Shown one piece after another: positions 9,319 to 17,818 of a DNA stretch of 51,471 nucleotides. This DNA is from Nocardioides nematodiphilus. Its GTDB lineage: Bacteria > Actinomycetota > Actinomycetes > Propionibacteriales > Nocardioidaceae. The notes beneath the pieces were generated by a model that made no database searches, had not been told where the DNA came from, and was given only the letters and a program-made list of their open reading frames with translations. Each line of letters begins with the position of its first letter. The first letter of the stretch is position 1. The position numbers and the translations under genes were made by a program. Location: NCBI RefSeq assembly GCF_020216525.1, contig NZ_JAIWOY010000003.1, forward strand, positions 67,206 through 118,676. The letters run 5' to 3'.

Positions 9319-10632
9319 ATGATCCGCCGCATCGACCTCCGGGGAGCCCAGGACACGGGCCCCGGCGCCTCCCCCATGGACTACCGCGCCGCCGTGCCGC
9401 GCGCAGAGTTCGACATCGCGGCGGCGACCCATGCCGTGCAACCGATCCTCGACGACATCCGCACCCGCGGGGTCGAGGCGATCCTGGAGTACGGCCAGAA
9501 GTTCGACGGCGTCCGTCTCGACGACATCCGGGTGCCGCGAGAGGCCATGACCACGGCCCTCGCCGAGCTCGACCCGGCGATCCGGGCGGGCCTCGAGGAG
9601 TCGATCACCCGGCTGCGCGCCACCTGCCGCAACGAGCTCGAGACCGACGCGGTCACCGAGCTCGGCCCCGGTGCGCGGGTGACCCACCGCAAGGTGCCGG
9701 TCGGCCGCGTCGGGCTCTACGTCCCCGGCGGCCTCGCGCCGCTGGTCTCCAGCGTGCTGATGAACACCGTGCCGGCGCAGGTCGCGGGCGTGCAGTCGAT
9801 CTCCCTGGCCTCGCCGCCGCAGAAGGAGTTCGGCGGCCTGCCGCACCCCTCGATCCTGGCCGCTTGCGAGCTCCTCGGCGTCGAGGAGGTCTACGCCGTC
9901 GGCGGCGCCCAGGCGATCGCCATGTTCGCGTACGGCGTCGGTCCCTGCGCCAAGGTCGACCTGGTCACCGGGCCGGGCAACATCTACGTCGTCACCGCCA
10001 AGCGCCTGCTCAAGGGCGAGGTCGGCATCGACTCCGAGGCCGGCCCGACCGAGATCGCGATCCTCGCCGACCACACCGCCGAGGCCGCGTACGTCGCCGC
10101 CGACCTGATCTCCCAGGCCGAGCACGACCCGCTGGCCGCCTCGGTGCTGGTCACGGACTCGCTCACCCTGGCCGACGACGTCGAGCAGGAGCTGGAGAAG
10201 CAGGTCGCCGCGACCAAGCACCAGGAGCGCATCCGCACCTCGCTGGCCGGCGCCCAGTCCGGCATCGTGCTGGTCGACGACGTCGACCAGGGCATCGACG
10301 TGGTCAACGCCTACGCCGCCGAGCACCTCGAGATCCACACCCAGAACGCGCTCGTCGACGCCGGCCGGATCCGCAACGCCGGCGCGATCTTCGTCGGCCC
10401 GTTCGCGCCGGTCAGCCTCGGCGACTACTGCGCCGGCTCCAACCACGTGCTGCCGACCGGCGGCTGCGCCTGCCACAGCTCGGGCCTGTCCGTGCGCGCC
10501 TTCACCAAGTCCGTGCACGTCATCGACTACTCCCGCGAGGGCCTCGAGGCCGTCAAGGACCACGTCGTCACCCTCGCCCACGCCGAGGACCTGCCGGGCC
10601 ACGGCGCCGCGGTGTCGGTGAGGTTCGCGTGA
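9319..10632 (+). CDS. hisD: histidinol dehydrogenase
   Basis: Catalyses the last two steps of histidine synthesis, L-histidinol to L-histidine with two NAD+. The 437-residue protein has the family blocks [25 protein letters not shown] (zinc-ligand region), AEHLEIH (catalytic Glu-His) and [11 protein letters not shown]. The ATG at 9319 is preceded by a TAGAAT box rather than a ribosome binding site. The stop overlaps the hisC start (GTGA), making this the first gene of a seven-gene coupled operon. Confidence 0.97.
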   Translation: MIRRIDLRGAQDTGPGASPMDYRAAVPRAEFDIAAATHAVQPILDDIRTRGVEAILEYGQKFDGVRLDDIRVPREAMTTALAELDPAIRAGLEESITRLRATCRNELETDAVTELGPGARVTHRKVPVGRVGLYVPGGLAPLVSSVLMNTVPAQVAGVQSISLASPPQKEFGGLPHPSILAACELLGVEEVYAVGGAQAIAMFAYGVGPCAKVDLVTGPGNIYVVTAKRLLKGEVGIDSEAGPTEIAILADHTAEAAYVAADLISQAEHDPLAASVLVTDSLTLADDVEQELEKQVAATKHQERIRTSLAGAQSGIVLVDDVDQGIDVVNAYAAEHLEIHTQNALVDAGRIRNAGAIFVGPFAPVSLGDYCAGSNHVLPTGGCACHSSGLSVRAFTKSVHVIDYSREGLEAVKDHVVTLAHAEDLPGHGAAVSVRFA

Positions 10633-11720
10633 GCTGGCCCCCGATCCGTGCGGAGCTCGCCGGCATCGAGCCCTACGGCGCCCCCCAGCTCGACGTGCCC
10701 GTCCAGCTCAACGTCAACGAGAACCCGTACGGGCCCTCCGAGGCGTGTCTCGATGACATCGCCTCGTCGGTCCGCGAGGCCGCGCGCACGCTCAACCGCT
10801 ACCCGGACCGCGAGTTCGTCGAGCTGCGTGCCGGGCTCGCCGCCTACCTGACGCGCGACTCCGGAGACGCGCCGATCACGCCGGAGATGGTGTGGGCGGC
10901 CAACGGCTCCAACGAGGTCATGCTGCAGCTGCTCCAGGCGTTCGGCGGCCCGGGTCGCACGGCGGTGAGCTTCGCTCCGACGTACTCGATGTACCCGGAG
11001 TACGCCCGCGACACCAACACCGAGTGGGTCGCCGGGACGCGTGAGAGCGACTTCTCCCTGGATCTGGAGAAGGCGCGCGCGCTGATCGAGGAGGTCCGGC
11101 CCAGCGTCGTGCTGCTGCCCAGCCCCAACAACCCGACCGGCACCGCGCTCGACCCGGCCTCCATCGGCGCCTTGTCCGCGGCCGTCGGCGACACCGGGAT
11201 CCTGGTCGTCGACGAGGCGTACGGCGAGTTCCGTCGCGCCGGCGTCCCGAGTGCGCTGGAGTCCCTGGCCACGCACCGCAACCTGGTCGTCACCCGCACG
11301 ATGTCGAAGGCGTTCGCCGGTGCCGGGCTGCGGCTCGGCTACGTGGCCGCCGACCCGGCGATCTGCGACGCGATCCGGGTCGTCCGGCTCCCGTACCACC
11401 TCTCGGCGGTGACCCAGGCGACCGCGCTGGCCGCGCTGCGCCACACCGACGAGCTGCTCGGCAACGTCGACGCGCTGCGCGCGGAGCGCGACGCGACGGT
11501 GAGCTGGCTGCGCGAGCAGGGCTTCACCGTCGCCGAGAGCGATGCCAACTACGCCCTCTTCGGCATGTTCCCCGATCGCCAGGCGGTCTGGCAGGGTCTG
11601 CTCGAGCACGGCGTGCTGATCCGCGAGACCGGCCCCGACGGCTGGCTGCGGGTCTCGATCGGCACCCCTGCCGAGATGGACGCATTCAAGAAGGCCCTAC
11701 TGGAGGTCACCGCCCGATGA
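10629..11720 (+). CDS. hisC: histidinol-phosphate aminotransferase
   Basis: PLP-dependent class I/II aminotransferase that converts imidazole-acetol phosphate and glutamate to histidinol phosphate. It has 363 residues. Visible features are [11 protein letters not shown] near the N-terminus, [15 protein letters not shown] and the Schiff-base lysine Lys227 in MSKAF, followed by AGLRLGY. GTG 10629 overlaps the hisD stop and the TGA overlaps the ATG of hisB, so translation is coupled on both sides. Actinobacterial HisC may also act on aromatic amino acids; that cannot be judged here. Confidence 0.95.
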   Translation: MSWPPIRAELAGIEPYGAPQLDVPVQLNVNENPYGPSEACLDDIASSVREAARTLNRYPDREFVELRAGLAAYLTRDSGDAPITPEMVWAANGSNEVMLQLLQAFGGPGRTAVSFAPTYSMYPEYARDTNTEWVAGTRESDFSLDLEKARALIEEVRPSVVLLPSPNNPTGTALDPASIGALSAAVGDTGILVVDEAYGEFRRAGVPSALESLATHRNLVVTRTMSKAFAGAGLRLGYVAADPAICDAIRVVRLPYHLSAVTQATALAALRHTDELLGNVDALRAERDATVSWLREQGFTVAESDANYALFGMFPDRQAVWQGLLEHGVLIRETGPDGWLRVSIGTPAEMDAFKKALLEVTAR

Positions 11721-12337
11721 GGAACACCACCGCCCGTACCGCCCGCATCGAGCGCAAGACGTCGGAGTCGACCGTCATCGTCGAGGTCAACCTCGACGGC
11801 ACCGGCCAGCACGACATCTCCACCGGCGTGGGGTTCTACGACCACATGCTGACCGCGCTCGCGCGCCACGCCCTGCTCGACCTGACGGTGAGGTCCGAGG
11901 GCGACGTGCACATCGACGCCCACCACACCGTCGAGGACACCGCGATCGTCCTCGGCCAGGCGCTGCGCGAGGCGCTCGGGGACAAGAAGGGCACCCGCCG
12001 CTTCGGTGACGCGACCGTGCCGCTCGACGAGGCGCTGGTCCAGGCCGTCGTCGACATCTCCGGTCGCCCCTACTGCGTGCACACCGGCGAGCCCGAGGGC
12101 CAGCAGTACGTCCAGCTCGGCGGCTCCGGCGTCTCGTACCTGGGCTCGCTGACCCAGCACGTCTTCGAGTCGATCGCCTTCCACGCCCACCTGGCGCTGC
12201 ACGTCCGCGTGCTGGCGGGGCGCGAGCCGCACCACATCGTCGAGACGCAGTTCAAGGCGTTCGCCCGGGCCTTCCGCGACGCGATCGCGCTCGACCCGCG
12301 CGAGACCGGCATCCCGTCCACGAAGGGTGTCATCTGA
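11717..12337 (+). CDS. hisB: imidazoleglycerol-phosphate dehydratase
   Basis: Dehydrates imidazole-glycerol phosphate to imidazole-acetol phosphate in a Mn2+-dependent reaction. The 206-residue, single-function form is present with no phosphatase domain, so histidinol phosphatase must be encoded elsewhere. Metal-binding motifs are visible: [15 protein letters not shown] and EPHHIVET. The ATGA overlap with hisC couples the two genes, and hisH follows after 2 nt. Confidence 0.97.
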   Translation: MRNTTARTARIERKTSESTVIVEVNLDGTGQHDISTGVGFYDHMLTALARHALLDLTVRSEGDVHIDAHHTVEDTAIVLGQALREALGDKKGTRRFGDATVPLDEALVQAVVDISGRPYCVHTGEPEGQQYVQLGGSGVSYLGSLTQHVFESIAFHAHLALHVRVLAGREPHHIVETQFKAFARAFRDAIALDPRETGIPSTKGVI

Positions 12338-12339
12338 GC

Positions 12340-12984
12340 ATGGCCCAGCCTTCTGTGGTGGTGCTCGACTACGGCTCGGGCAACCTGCGCTCGGCCGTGC
12401 GCGCCGTCGAGCGCGCCGGTGCGAGTGTCGAGCTGACCAGCGACATGGACGCCGCGCTCGCCGCCGACGGCCTGCTGGTGCCCGGCGTCGGCGCGTACGA
12501 GGCCTGCATGAAGGGCCTGCGGGAGATCCGTGGCGAGCGGATCATCGGCCGCCGGCTCTCCGGCGGACGCCCGGTGCTCGGCATCTGCGTCGGGATGCAG
12601 ATCCTGTTCGCGCGCGGCGTCGAGCACGGCGTCGAGACCGAGGGGTGCGACGAGTGGCCGGGCGTCGTCGAGCGGCTGCAGGCCCCGATCGTGCCCCACA
12701 TGGGCTGGAACACCCTCGACGTCCCCGAGGGCACCGAGCTCTTCGCCGGCGTCGAGGACGAGCGGTTCTACTTCGTGCACTCATACGGCGTGCGGACGTG
12801 GGAGCTGGTCACCAACGATCGGACCAAGGCGCCGCTGGTGACGTGGGCCGAGCACGGTGGCGACCGGTTCGTCGCAGCGGTCGAGAACGGCGCGCTGTCG
12901 GCCACCCAGTTCCACCCCGAGAAGTCCGGCGACGCCGGCGCCGCGCTGCTGCGCAACTGGGTCCAGTCCCTCAAGAGCGCCTGA
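12340..12984 (+). CDS. hisH: imidazole glycerol phosphate synthase, glutaminase subunit
   Basis: Class I glutamine amidotransferase that feeds ammonia to HisF. The 214-residue protein has the nucleophile Cys83 in GICVGMQ and the His192-x-Glu194 pair in QFHPEKSG, together with the [10 protein letters not shown] oxyanion-side block. It is separated from its partner hisF by a small membrane-protein gene and hisA, the usual actinobacterial order. Confidence 0.97.
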   Translation: MAQPSVVVLDYGSGNLRSAVRAVERAGASVELTSDMDAALAADGLLVPGVGAYEACMKGLREIRGERIIGRRLSGGRPVLGICVGMQILFARGVEHGVETEGCDEWPGVVERLQAPIVPHMGWNTLDVPEGTELFAGVEDERFYFVHSYGVRTWELVTNDRTKAPLVTWAEHGGDRFVAAVENGALSATQFHPEKSGDAGAALLRNWVQSLKSA

Positions 12985-12987
12985 GCC

Positions 12988-13320
12988 ATGCCGTCCGGAG
13001 TGCGCGCCAAGGCCCGCGAGGAGCGTGAGCGGCAGGCGGCCGAGGCCGCCGCTGCCCGTGTCGACGCGCAGGCCAGGGCCGCACGTGGGCAGCGCCGCCG
13101 GGCGCGTCTGGCACGGCTCCTGCCGACCCGGACCGGGCGCCAGACCGGTGCCTTCGCCAGGCGCCGACGCATCCGGATCCAGGTGCTGCTCGTCGGTCTG
13201 GTCGTCCTCAACGCGCTGCTCTGGTTCGCTGAGCCGTCGCCGTCCATCCGGGCACTCGCCCTCGTCGCCAGCGTGCTGGCGGCCCCTGTCCTGTACACCG
13301 TGTTGTTCCGAAAGGCCTGA
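12988..13320 (+). CDS. small membrane protein inside the his operon
   Basis: A 110-residue protein of unknown function. The first 65 residues are strongly basic and helical, with Arg/Ala/Glu-rich runs that could form a coiled coil or contact nucleic acid or membrane. Two hydrophobic helices follow (about 66-83 and 88-106) and it ends FRKA. It lies 3 nt after hisH and 2 nt before hisA, so it is surely co-transcribed. No histidine-pathway activity is evident; the placement suggests co-expression rather than catalysis. Confidence 0.75.
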   Translation: MPSGVRAKAREERERQAAEAAAARVDAQARAARGQRRRARLARLLPTRTGRQTGAFARRRRIRIQVLLVGLVVLNALLWFAEPSPSIRALALVASVLAAPVLYTVLFRKA

Positions 13321-13322
13321 AC

Positions 13323-14057
13323 GTGTCCTACCTCGAGCTGCTCCCCGCCGTCGACATCAAGGGCGGCCGCGCCGTCCAGCTGGTGCAGGGCGTCGACGGG
13401 TCCGAGAAGGTCTTCGGTGACCCCATCGAGGCCGCGCTGCGCTGGCAGGAGATGGGTGCGGAGTGGATCCACCTGGTCGACCTCGACGCCGCCTTCGGCC
13501 ACGGCTCCAACGCCGACCTCCTGGCCGAGGTCACCCGCGCGGTCGACATCAAGATCGAGCGCTCCGGCGGCATCCGCGACGACGAGACGCTGAAGGCGGC
13601 CATGGACTCCGGCTGTCGCCGCGTCAACATCGGCACCGCCGCCCTGGAGAACCCCGAGTGGTGCCGCACGGCGATCGCCGAGTACGGCGACCGGGTCGCG
13701 ATCGGCCTCGACGTCCGCGGCACCACGCTTGCGGCGCGTGGCTGGACCAAGGACGGTGGCGACCTCTGGGAGACGCTGGCCCGGCTCGACTCCGAGGGCT
13801 GCGCCCGCTACGTCGTCACCGACGTCAACAAGGACGGCATGCTCCAGGGCCCGAACCTCGACCTGCTGCGCGACGTCGCGTCTCGTACGTCCGCCCCGAT
13901 CGTCGCCTCCGGCGGTGTCACCACCATCGACGACATCCGCGCGCTGATGACACTGGTCGATGATGGCGTCGAGGGCGCGATCGCCGGCACGGCGCTCTAC
14001 ACCGGCTCCCTCTCCCTCGAGGAGGCGCTCGCGGTGACGAGGGGCGCAGCGTCATGA
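13323..14057 (+). CDS. hisA: phosphoribosyl isomerase A (HisA/PriA type)
   Basis: Isomerises ProFAR to PRFAR in histidine synthesis. Actinobacterial PriA also performs the TrpF step of tryptophan synthesis. The 244-residue (beta/alpha)8 barrel has the catalytic Asp11 and Asp171 (equivalent to Asp175 of M. tuberculosis PriA), Asp130, and the PriA signature Arg139-Gly-Trp141-x3-GGDLW. The loop before it is four residues shorter than in M. tuberculosis. Unusually, the phosphate-contacting Arg19 is Gln19 here and position 80 before SGG is Arg rather than Leu. No trpF is seen in the window, in line with bifunctionality. GTG start, 2 nt after the previous gene, and ATGA overlap with hisF. Confidence 0.95.
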   Translation: MSYLELLPAVDIKGGRAVQLVQGVDGSEKVFGDPIEAALRWQEMGAEWIHLVDLDAAFGHGSNADLLAEVTRAVDIKIERSGGIRDDETLKAAMDSGCRRVNIGTAALENPEWCRTAIAEYGDRVAIGLDVRGTTLAARGWTKDGGDLWETLARLDSEGCARYVVTDVNKDGMLQGPNLDLLRDVASRTSAPIVASGGVTTIDDIRALMTLVDDGVEGAIAGTALYTGSLSLEEALAVTRGAAS

Positions 14058-14815
14058 CGCTCGCCGTACGGGTCATCCCGTGCCTCGACGTCGACGGCGG
14101 TCGCGTCGTGAAGGGGATCAACTTCGAGAACCTGCGCGACGCCGGCGACCCGGTCGAGCTGGCCAAGGTCTACGACCGCGAGGGCGCCGACGAGTTGACC
14201 TTCCTGGACATCTCCGCCTCCTCGGACGCGCGGGGGACGACGATGGAGATCGTCTCCAAGGTGGCCGAGGAGGTCTTCATCCCCCTGACGGTCGGTGGTG
14301 GCGTGCGCGCCGTCGCCGACGTTGACCGGCTGCTGCGAGCCGGCGCGGACAAGGTCGGTGTCAACACCGCCGCCATCACGCGCCCGGAGCTGATCGCCGA
14401 GATCGCGGACCGCTTCGGCTCGCAGGTGCTGGTGCTCTCGGTCGACGCGCGCCGTGCCGCCGGCACTGCGTCGGGCTTCGAGGTGACCACCCACGGTGGC
14501 CGTCAGTCCGCGGGGATCGACGCGGTCGAGTGGGCGATCCGCGCCGCCGAGCTCGGCGCCGGCGAGATCCTGCTCAACTCGATGGACGCCGACGGCACCC
14601 GCGACGGCTTCGACCTGGAGATGCTGCGCGCGGTCCGCGCGGAGGTCTCCATCCCGGTGATCGCGTCGGGCGGCGCCGGCGCGGCGGAGCACTTCGCCCC
14701 CGCGGTGGACGCCGGCGCGGATGCCGTCCTGGCCGCCTCGGTCTTCCACTTCGGCACCCTGCGCATCGGCGAGGTCAAGTCCGCTCTCGCCGGCGCCGGC
14801 CACCCGGTGCGCTGA
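14054..14815 (+). CDS. hisF: imidazole glycerol phosphate synthase, cyclase subunit
   Basis: Condenses PRFAR with HisH-derived ammonia to give imidazole-glycerol phosphate and AICAR. The 253-residue barrel has catalytic Asp12 in CLDVDGG and Asp131 in SVDARR, and the phosphate-binding blocks TVGGGVR and ASGGAG. It is the last gene of the his operon; a strong hairpin follows. hisG, hisE and hisN are not in the window, and hisI is 6.6 kb further on. Confidence 0.97.
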   Translation: MTLAVRVIPCLDVDGGRVVKGINFENLRDAGDPVELAKVYDREGADELTFLDISASSDARGTTMEIVSKVAEEVFIPLTVGGGVRAVADVDRLLRAGADKVGVNTAAITRPELIAEIADRFGSQVLVLSVDARRAAGTASGFEVTTHGGRQSAGIDAVEWAIRAAELGAGEILLNSMDADGTRDGFDLEMLRAVRAEVSIPVIASGGAGAAEHFAPAVDAGADAVLAASVFHFGTLRIGEVKSALAGAGHPVR

Positions 14816-14854
14816 CCCCGGGTCTGCAGAAGGCGCCGCCGGCTCTGCGGCGGT

Positions 14855-14891
14855 GACCGCCGAGTCCGCGCTGGGTGCGGACTCGGCGGTC
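14855..14891. terminator. bidirectional terminator of the his operon
   Basis: Perfect 15-bp stem (14855-14869 with 14877-14891) with a 7-nt loop, between the convergent hisF and the AhpD-like gene whose stop is at 14901. It can end transcription from both sides. Confidence 0.8.
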
Positions 14892-14900
14892 GTGCTGCGA

Positions 14901-15350
14901 TCAGGGAGCGACCGGGTAGCCCGAGGTGATGGCGAGCCGGTTCCAGCCGTTGATCGAGATGGCCAGAGCCGTGATCGCGGCGATCTCCTCCTTGGTGAGG
15001 ATCGCGGCGACGTCGACCTTCGGCGCCGGGCTCGTGTGGGCGTTGCCGATCAGGGTGACCTGCTCGGCGAGCGTAAGGGCGGCCTGCTCCTTCTCGGTGA
15101 AGTACTGCGACTCCCACCAGGCGGCGACGACCGCGAGCCGATCGGCGGTCTCGCCGTTCTTCATCGCGTCCTGGGTGTGCATCCGCAGGCAGAACGCGCA
15201 GCCGTTGAGCTGGGAGGCGCGCAGCCGGACCAGGTCCAGCAGGAGGGGGTGCAGGCCGGCGGCCTCGGCTGCCTCGACCGCGGCCTTCTCGACCGCGATC
15301 TGCGCCTCGTAGAGGGCGGGGACGGCTTTGGTGACGTTGACGTGCGACAT
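14901..15350 (-). CDS. AhpD-like carboxymuconolactone decarboxylase family protein
   Basis: A 149-residue helical protein with the redox motif Cys51-x2-Cys54-x3-His58 in NGCAFCLRMH, typical of AhpD-type alkylhydroperoxidases. It probably reduces peroxides or a small organic substrate; the substrate is unknown. The start ATG has an AGGAG ribosome binding site. It is divergent from an ECF41/SigJ sigma factor gene. Genes for carboxymuconolactone decarboxylases, oxidoreductases or epimerases next to ECF41 factors are known targets of those factors, and an ECF41-like promoter precedes this gene. Confidence 0.9.
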   Translation of the reverse strand: MSHVNVTKAVPALYEAQIAVEKAAVEAAEAAGLHPLLLDLVRLRASQLNGCAFCLRMHTQDAMKNGETADRLAVVAAWWESQYFTEKEQAALTLAEQVTLIGNAHTSPAPKVDVAAILTKEEIAAITALAISINGWNRLAITSGYPVAP

Positions 15351-15400
15351 GGGTGGTCACTCCTTGGGTGTGGGCCGGTGTCTCCGGCGTACACACTGAT

Positions 15401-15427
15401 GACGAGATAGCGGCCCCAGATGTGAGG
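15401..15427 (-). promoter_or_regulatory. ECF41-type promoter of the AhpD-like gene
   Basis: On the minus strand CCTCACA (15427-15421), 16 nt, then CGTC (15404-15401). The published ECF41 promoter is close to TGTCACA-N16-CGTC. The -35 element is one arm of a palindrome shared with the divergent promoter. Confidence 0.65.
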
Positions 15428-15428
15428 A

Positions 15429-15455
15429 CCTCACAGAAGTGATCGCTGCCTCGTC
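15429..15455 (+). promoter_or_regulatory. ECF41-type promoter of the sigma factor gene
   Basis: On the plus strand CCTCACA (15429-15435), 16 nt, then CGTC (15452-15455). It mirrors the minus-strand copy exactly about A15428. It would start transcription near 15461, just before the ATG at 15464 and about 24 nt before the ATG at 15485, suggesting autoregulation. Confidence 0.6.
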
Positions 15456-15463
15456 ATGTCGGC

Positions 15464-16375
15464 ATGAGCGAACCAGGTGGGGCCATGCATGATCTGAGCG
15501 TGGAGATGGCCGATGTGATGGCGGAGCGGCGCCGGCTGATCGCGTTGGCGTACCGGCTGCTCGGCACGCTCGAGGAGGCCGAGGACGCCGTCCAGGAGAC
15601 CTATCTGCGCTGGTACCGCCTCTCCGCCGACGAACGGGCCGGGATCGACAACCCGCAGGGCTGGCTGACCCGCGTCGCCTCGCGCGTGTGCCTCGACGTG
15701 CTCAAGTCGGCGCGGGCGCGCCGCGAGCAGTACGTCGGCCCCTGGCTGCCCGAGCCGCTGCCCTCCGACGCCCTCGCGGCCGGGCCCGTCGACCCGGCCG
15801 ACCGGGTCACCCTCGACGACACGATCAGCACCGCCCTGCTCGTGGTCCTCGACGCGATGACCCCGGCGGAGCGGGTCGCGTTCGTGCTGCACGACGTCTT
15901 CGCCCTGCCCTTCCCCGACATCGCGACGGTCGTCGGCCGTACGCCCGCGGCGGTGCGCCAGCTGGCCACTGCGGCGCGACGCAAGGTCGCGGCCCACCGC
16001 GAGACGATCGCTCCCGTCGAGCAGCACGACGCGGTCGTACGGGCCTTCAGCGCCGCCGTCTCGGGCGGCGACCTGGGCGCCCTCACCGCGTTGCTCGACC
16101 CGTCCGTGGTCCTGCGCTCCGACGGCGGCGGCGTGGTCAGCGCGGCGATCAACCCGGTCGCGGGCGCGGACAAGGTCGCACGGTTCATGCTCGGCGTGAT
16201 GGTCAAGCGCCCCGAGTGGGAGCTCGTCGAGCGGCCGACCGCGGACGGTCTGGGCTTCGTCTGGCGCTCGGGCGACGCCGTCATGGGCGTGATCAACGTC
16301 AAGGTGGTCGCCGGCCTGGTCACCGATGTGTGGATGGTGGTCAACCCCGGCAAGCTCTCGACCTGGACGGCCTGA
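15464..16375 (+). CDS. sigJ: ECF41 / SigJ-type RNA polymerase sigma factor
   Basis: A 303-residue extracytoplasmic-function sigma factor with an extra C-terminal SnoaL-like domain. Region 2 is near residues 25-90 (ALAYRLLGTLEEAEDAVQETYLRW) and region 4 near 120-175 (MTPAERVAFVLHDVF and a helix-turn-helix). The fused domain (about 190-303) shows DGGG and NPGKL, close to the DGGGK and NPDKL motifs of the ECF41 group, which control activity without an anti-sigma factor. ATG 15464 has no ribosome binding site. ATG 15485 (residue 8) has AGGTGGGG just upstream and may be the true start. Its likely target is the divergent AhpD-like gene. Confidence 0.9.
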   Translation: MSEPGGAMHDLSVEMADVMAERRRLIALAYRLLGTLEEAEDAVQETYLRWYRLSADERAGIDNPQGWLTRVASRVCLDVLKSARARREQYVGPWLPEPLPSDALAAGPVDPADRVTLDDTISTALLVVLDAMTPAERVAFVLHDVFALPFPDIATVVGRTPAAVRQLATAARRKVAAHRETIAPVEQHDAVVRAFSAAVSGGDLGALTALLDPSVVLRSDGGGVVSAAINPVAGADKVARFMLGVMVKRPEWELVERPTADGLGFVWRSGDAVMGVINVKVVAGLVTDVWMVVNPGKLSTWTA

Positions 16376-16428
16376 GCGGGGCCCTTGCTCGGCGCGCCCG
16401 CCGCAGCGCGGTCCGTACGGCGAGCGGC

Positions 16429-16434
16429 TAACGT
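16429..16434 (+). promoter_or_regulatory. leaderless-type -10 box (TAACGT)
   Basis: TAACGT lies 8 nt before the GTG at 16443 that opens the broken dihydrofolate-reductase-family gene. The promoter seems kept although the gene is damaged. Confidence 0.35.
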
Positions 16435-16442
16435 GATGCGAC

Positions 16443-16789
16443 GTGACCCGATTCGTCTTCGCCACTGCGGTCTCGCTCGACGGCTTCCTCGCGGACCCGG
16501 ACGACTCGCTGGACTGGGCGCGGTCGCCGACCTGGCCGACGAGCTGCGCTCGGTGGCGGCCGGTGAGGACGTCTGGATCGTCGGCGGGGGAGACCTGGCC
16601 GGCCAGTTCCACGACGCCGGCCTCCTGGACGAGATCCGGGTGTCGATCGCGGCCGTCACCCTCGGCGCGGGCGCACCCCTGCTCCCGCGCCGCCTCGAGT
16701 CGTCGTCGCTGCGTCTGGAGGCGGTGAAGCAGACCGGCCAGTTCGCCGAGCTGCGCTACACCGTCCTCCGCGACGGGCGGCAGGCCTGA
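16443..16789 (+). pseudogene. broken dihydrofolate-reductase/RibD C-terminal family gene
   Basis: The typical N-terminus (TRFVFATAVSLDGFLADPDDSLDW) is read from GTG 16443. The typical C-terminal half (VWIVGGGDLAGQFHDAGLLDEIRVSIA, then LGAGAPLLPRR) is read in a different frame up to the TGA at 16787-16789. The switch falls near 16513-16525. The two parts total about 115 residues, against roughly 180-190 in intact relatives, so about 70 central residues are missing and the join is out of frame. Neither frame alone gives a complete protein. An internal deletion is the simplest explanation; an assembly error is possible. Confidence 0.8.
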
Positions 16790-16790
16790 C

Positions 16791-17171
16791 TCAGCCCTGC
16801 TGCTGGACGACCCAGATCCAGTTGTTGTCCGGGTCGTTCGCCGAGAACATCTTCGGCACCGGGCCCTCGCCGCCCATCATCTCGCCGACCTGGACGCCGG
16901 CTGCGCTGAGCGCCTCGCGCTCGGCGTCGACGTCGCTGGTCTCGACGCCGATCGAGCCGCCGCCGGGCTCGCCGTTCATCGGCGGGTTGAGCGCGAGCAC
17001 GGTGGCCGAGCCCGGGGGAGCGACCTCGACCCAGCGGCCCGCGTCGGCGCCCTCGCCGAAGGACACCTCCGAGCGCAGCTCCCAGCCGAGCTTCTGCGTG
17101 TAGAACGCGATCGCGGCGTCCTGGTCGGACACCGAGAACATGGCGGTGGCGATGCTGTTGATCGTGGTCAT
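16791..17171 (-). CDS. VOC-superfamily (glyoxalase/bleomycin-resistance-like) protein
   Basis: A 126-residue protein with one pair of beta-alpha-beta-beta-beta modules: MFSVSDQDAAIAFYTQKLGWE opens the first and VETSDVDAEREALSAAGV the second, ending DPDNNWIWVVQ. Members include glyoxalases, dioxygenases and antibiotic-binding proteins; the substrate cannot be assigned. The start ATG 17171 is chosen because the domain begins there and a TACGCT box lies exactly 6 nt upstream. Its stop is 1 nt from the end of the convergent broken gene. Confidence 0.85.
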   Translation of the reverse strand: MTTINSIATAMFSVSDQDAAIAFYTQKLGWELRSEVSFGEGADAGRWVEVAPPGSATVLALNPPMNGEPGGGSIGVETSDVDAEREALSAAGVQVGEMMGGEGPVPKMFSANDPDNNWIWVVQQQG

Positions 17172-17177
17172 GCCTCG

Positions 17178-17183
17178 AGCGTA
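17178..17183 (-). promoter_or_regulatory. leaderless-type -10 box (TACGCT)
   Basis: Minus-strand TACGCT, 6 nt, then the ATG of the VOC gene. It lies just after the stop codon of the upstream minus-strand gene (17185-17187). Confidence 0.4.
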
Positions 17184-17184
17184 G

Positions 17185-17817
17185 TTAGAAGCCGAGCTGC
17201 GCGGAACGCAGCTTCGCAACCTTTTCCTCGGGCCCGTCGAAGGCCAGCCCGGTGACCTGCGTGCGGCCGAAGAGGAGGAGCGCGAGCTCGCCCACGGGGC
17301 CGGACACCACCACCGGGTCATCGCCTCCGCGCAGCGTGGCGCGACGCGAGCCGGAGACGATCGTCACCGGGACGCCGGCCGGGCGGACCAGGCCCCGGCC
17401 CATCATCGAGAGCGGCCGCCAGAGCGTCGTCTCATCGGCATCGGAGAGCTCCCGGGCGACCCACGACGGCTGCGCGCGGCGTACGTCCTCGTGGTGCACG
17501 AAGAGCTCGAGCGTGTTCGCCAGCGCGTCAACCCCCGGAGCCCGCAGTGGCAGCGAGGGAATACGAAGGTCACCGACGAGCGCTGCGAACGGACGGGCGG
17601 CCAGCCGCGCGGAGGCGCGGTCGGTCAGGCCCGAGAGCGCGGGCACCAGGATCCCACCAGCGACCCACGGCTTGCGCTCGCGGATCAGCAGATGCACCAC
17701 CAGATCCCGTACGGTCCACTCGCTGCACAGCGTCGCAGCGTCGGGGCCGACGGCCAGAGCAAGATCGCACAGCGCCTCGCGCTCGCGGCGGACGAAGGAA
17801 CCAGAGGTAGCAGCCAC
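17185..17817 (-). CDS. TIGR03085-like / maleylpyruvate isomerase-type (DinB-like) protein
   Basis: A 210-residue protein resembling the actinobacterial TIGR03085 group of the mycothiol-dependent maleylpyruvate isomerase fold: FVRREREALCDLALAVGPDAATLCSEWTVRDLVVHLLIRER at the start, ELFVHHEDVRRAQP in the middle (His-His-Glu-Asp as possible metal ligands) and ELALLLFGR near the end. A mycothiol-linked or metal-dependent thiol role is inferred from the fold only. GTG 17817 is the start that fits the domain; it lies 1 nt from the ATG of the divergent ABC gene, leaving no room for separate leaders. Confidence 0.8.
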   Translation of the reverse strand: MAATSGSFVRREREALCDLALAVGPDAATLCSEWTVRDLVVHLLIRERKPWVAGGILVPALSGLTDRASARLAARPFAALVGDLRIPSLPLRAPGVDALANTLELFVHHEDVRRAQPSWVARELSDADETTLWRPLSMMGRGLVRPAGVPVTIVSGSRRATLRGGDDPVVVSGPVGELALLLFGRTQVTGLAFDGPEEKVAKLRSAQLGF

Positions 17818-17818
17818 G

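Noticed and set aside
15421..15435. TGTGAGGACCTCACA as a CRP/GlxR binding site
   Set aside because: CRP-type sites need TGTGA-N6-TCACA and the spacer here is 5. The ECF41 reading explains both arms and the downstream CGTC boxes at exact spacing.
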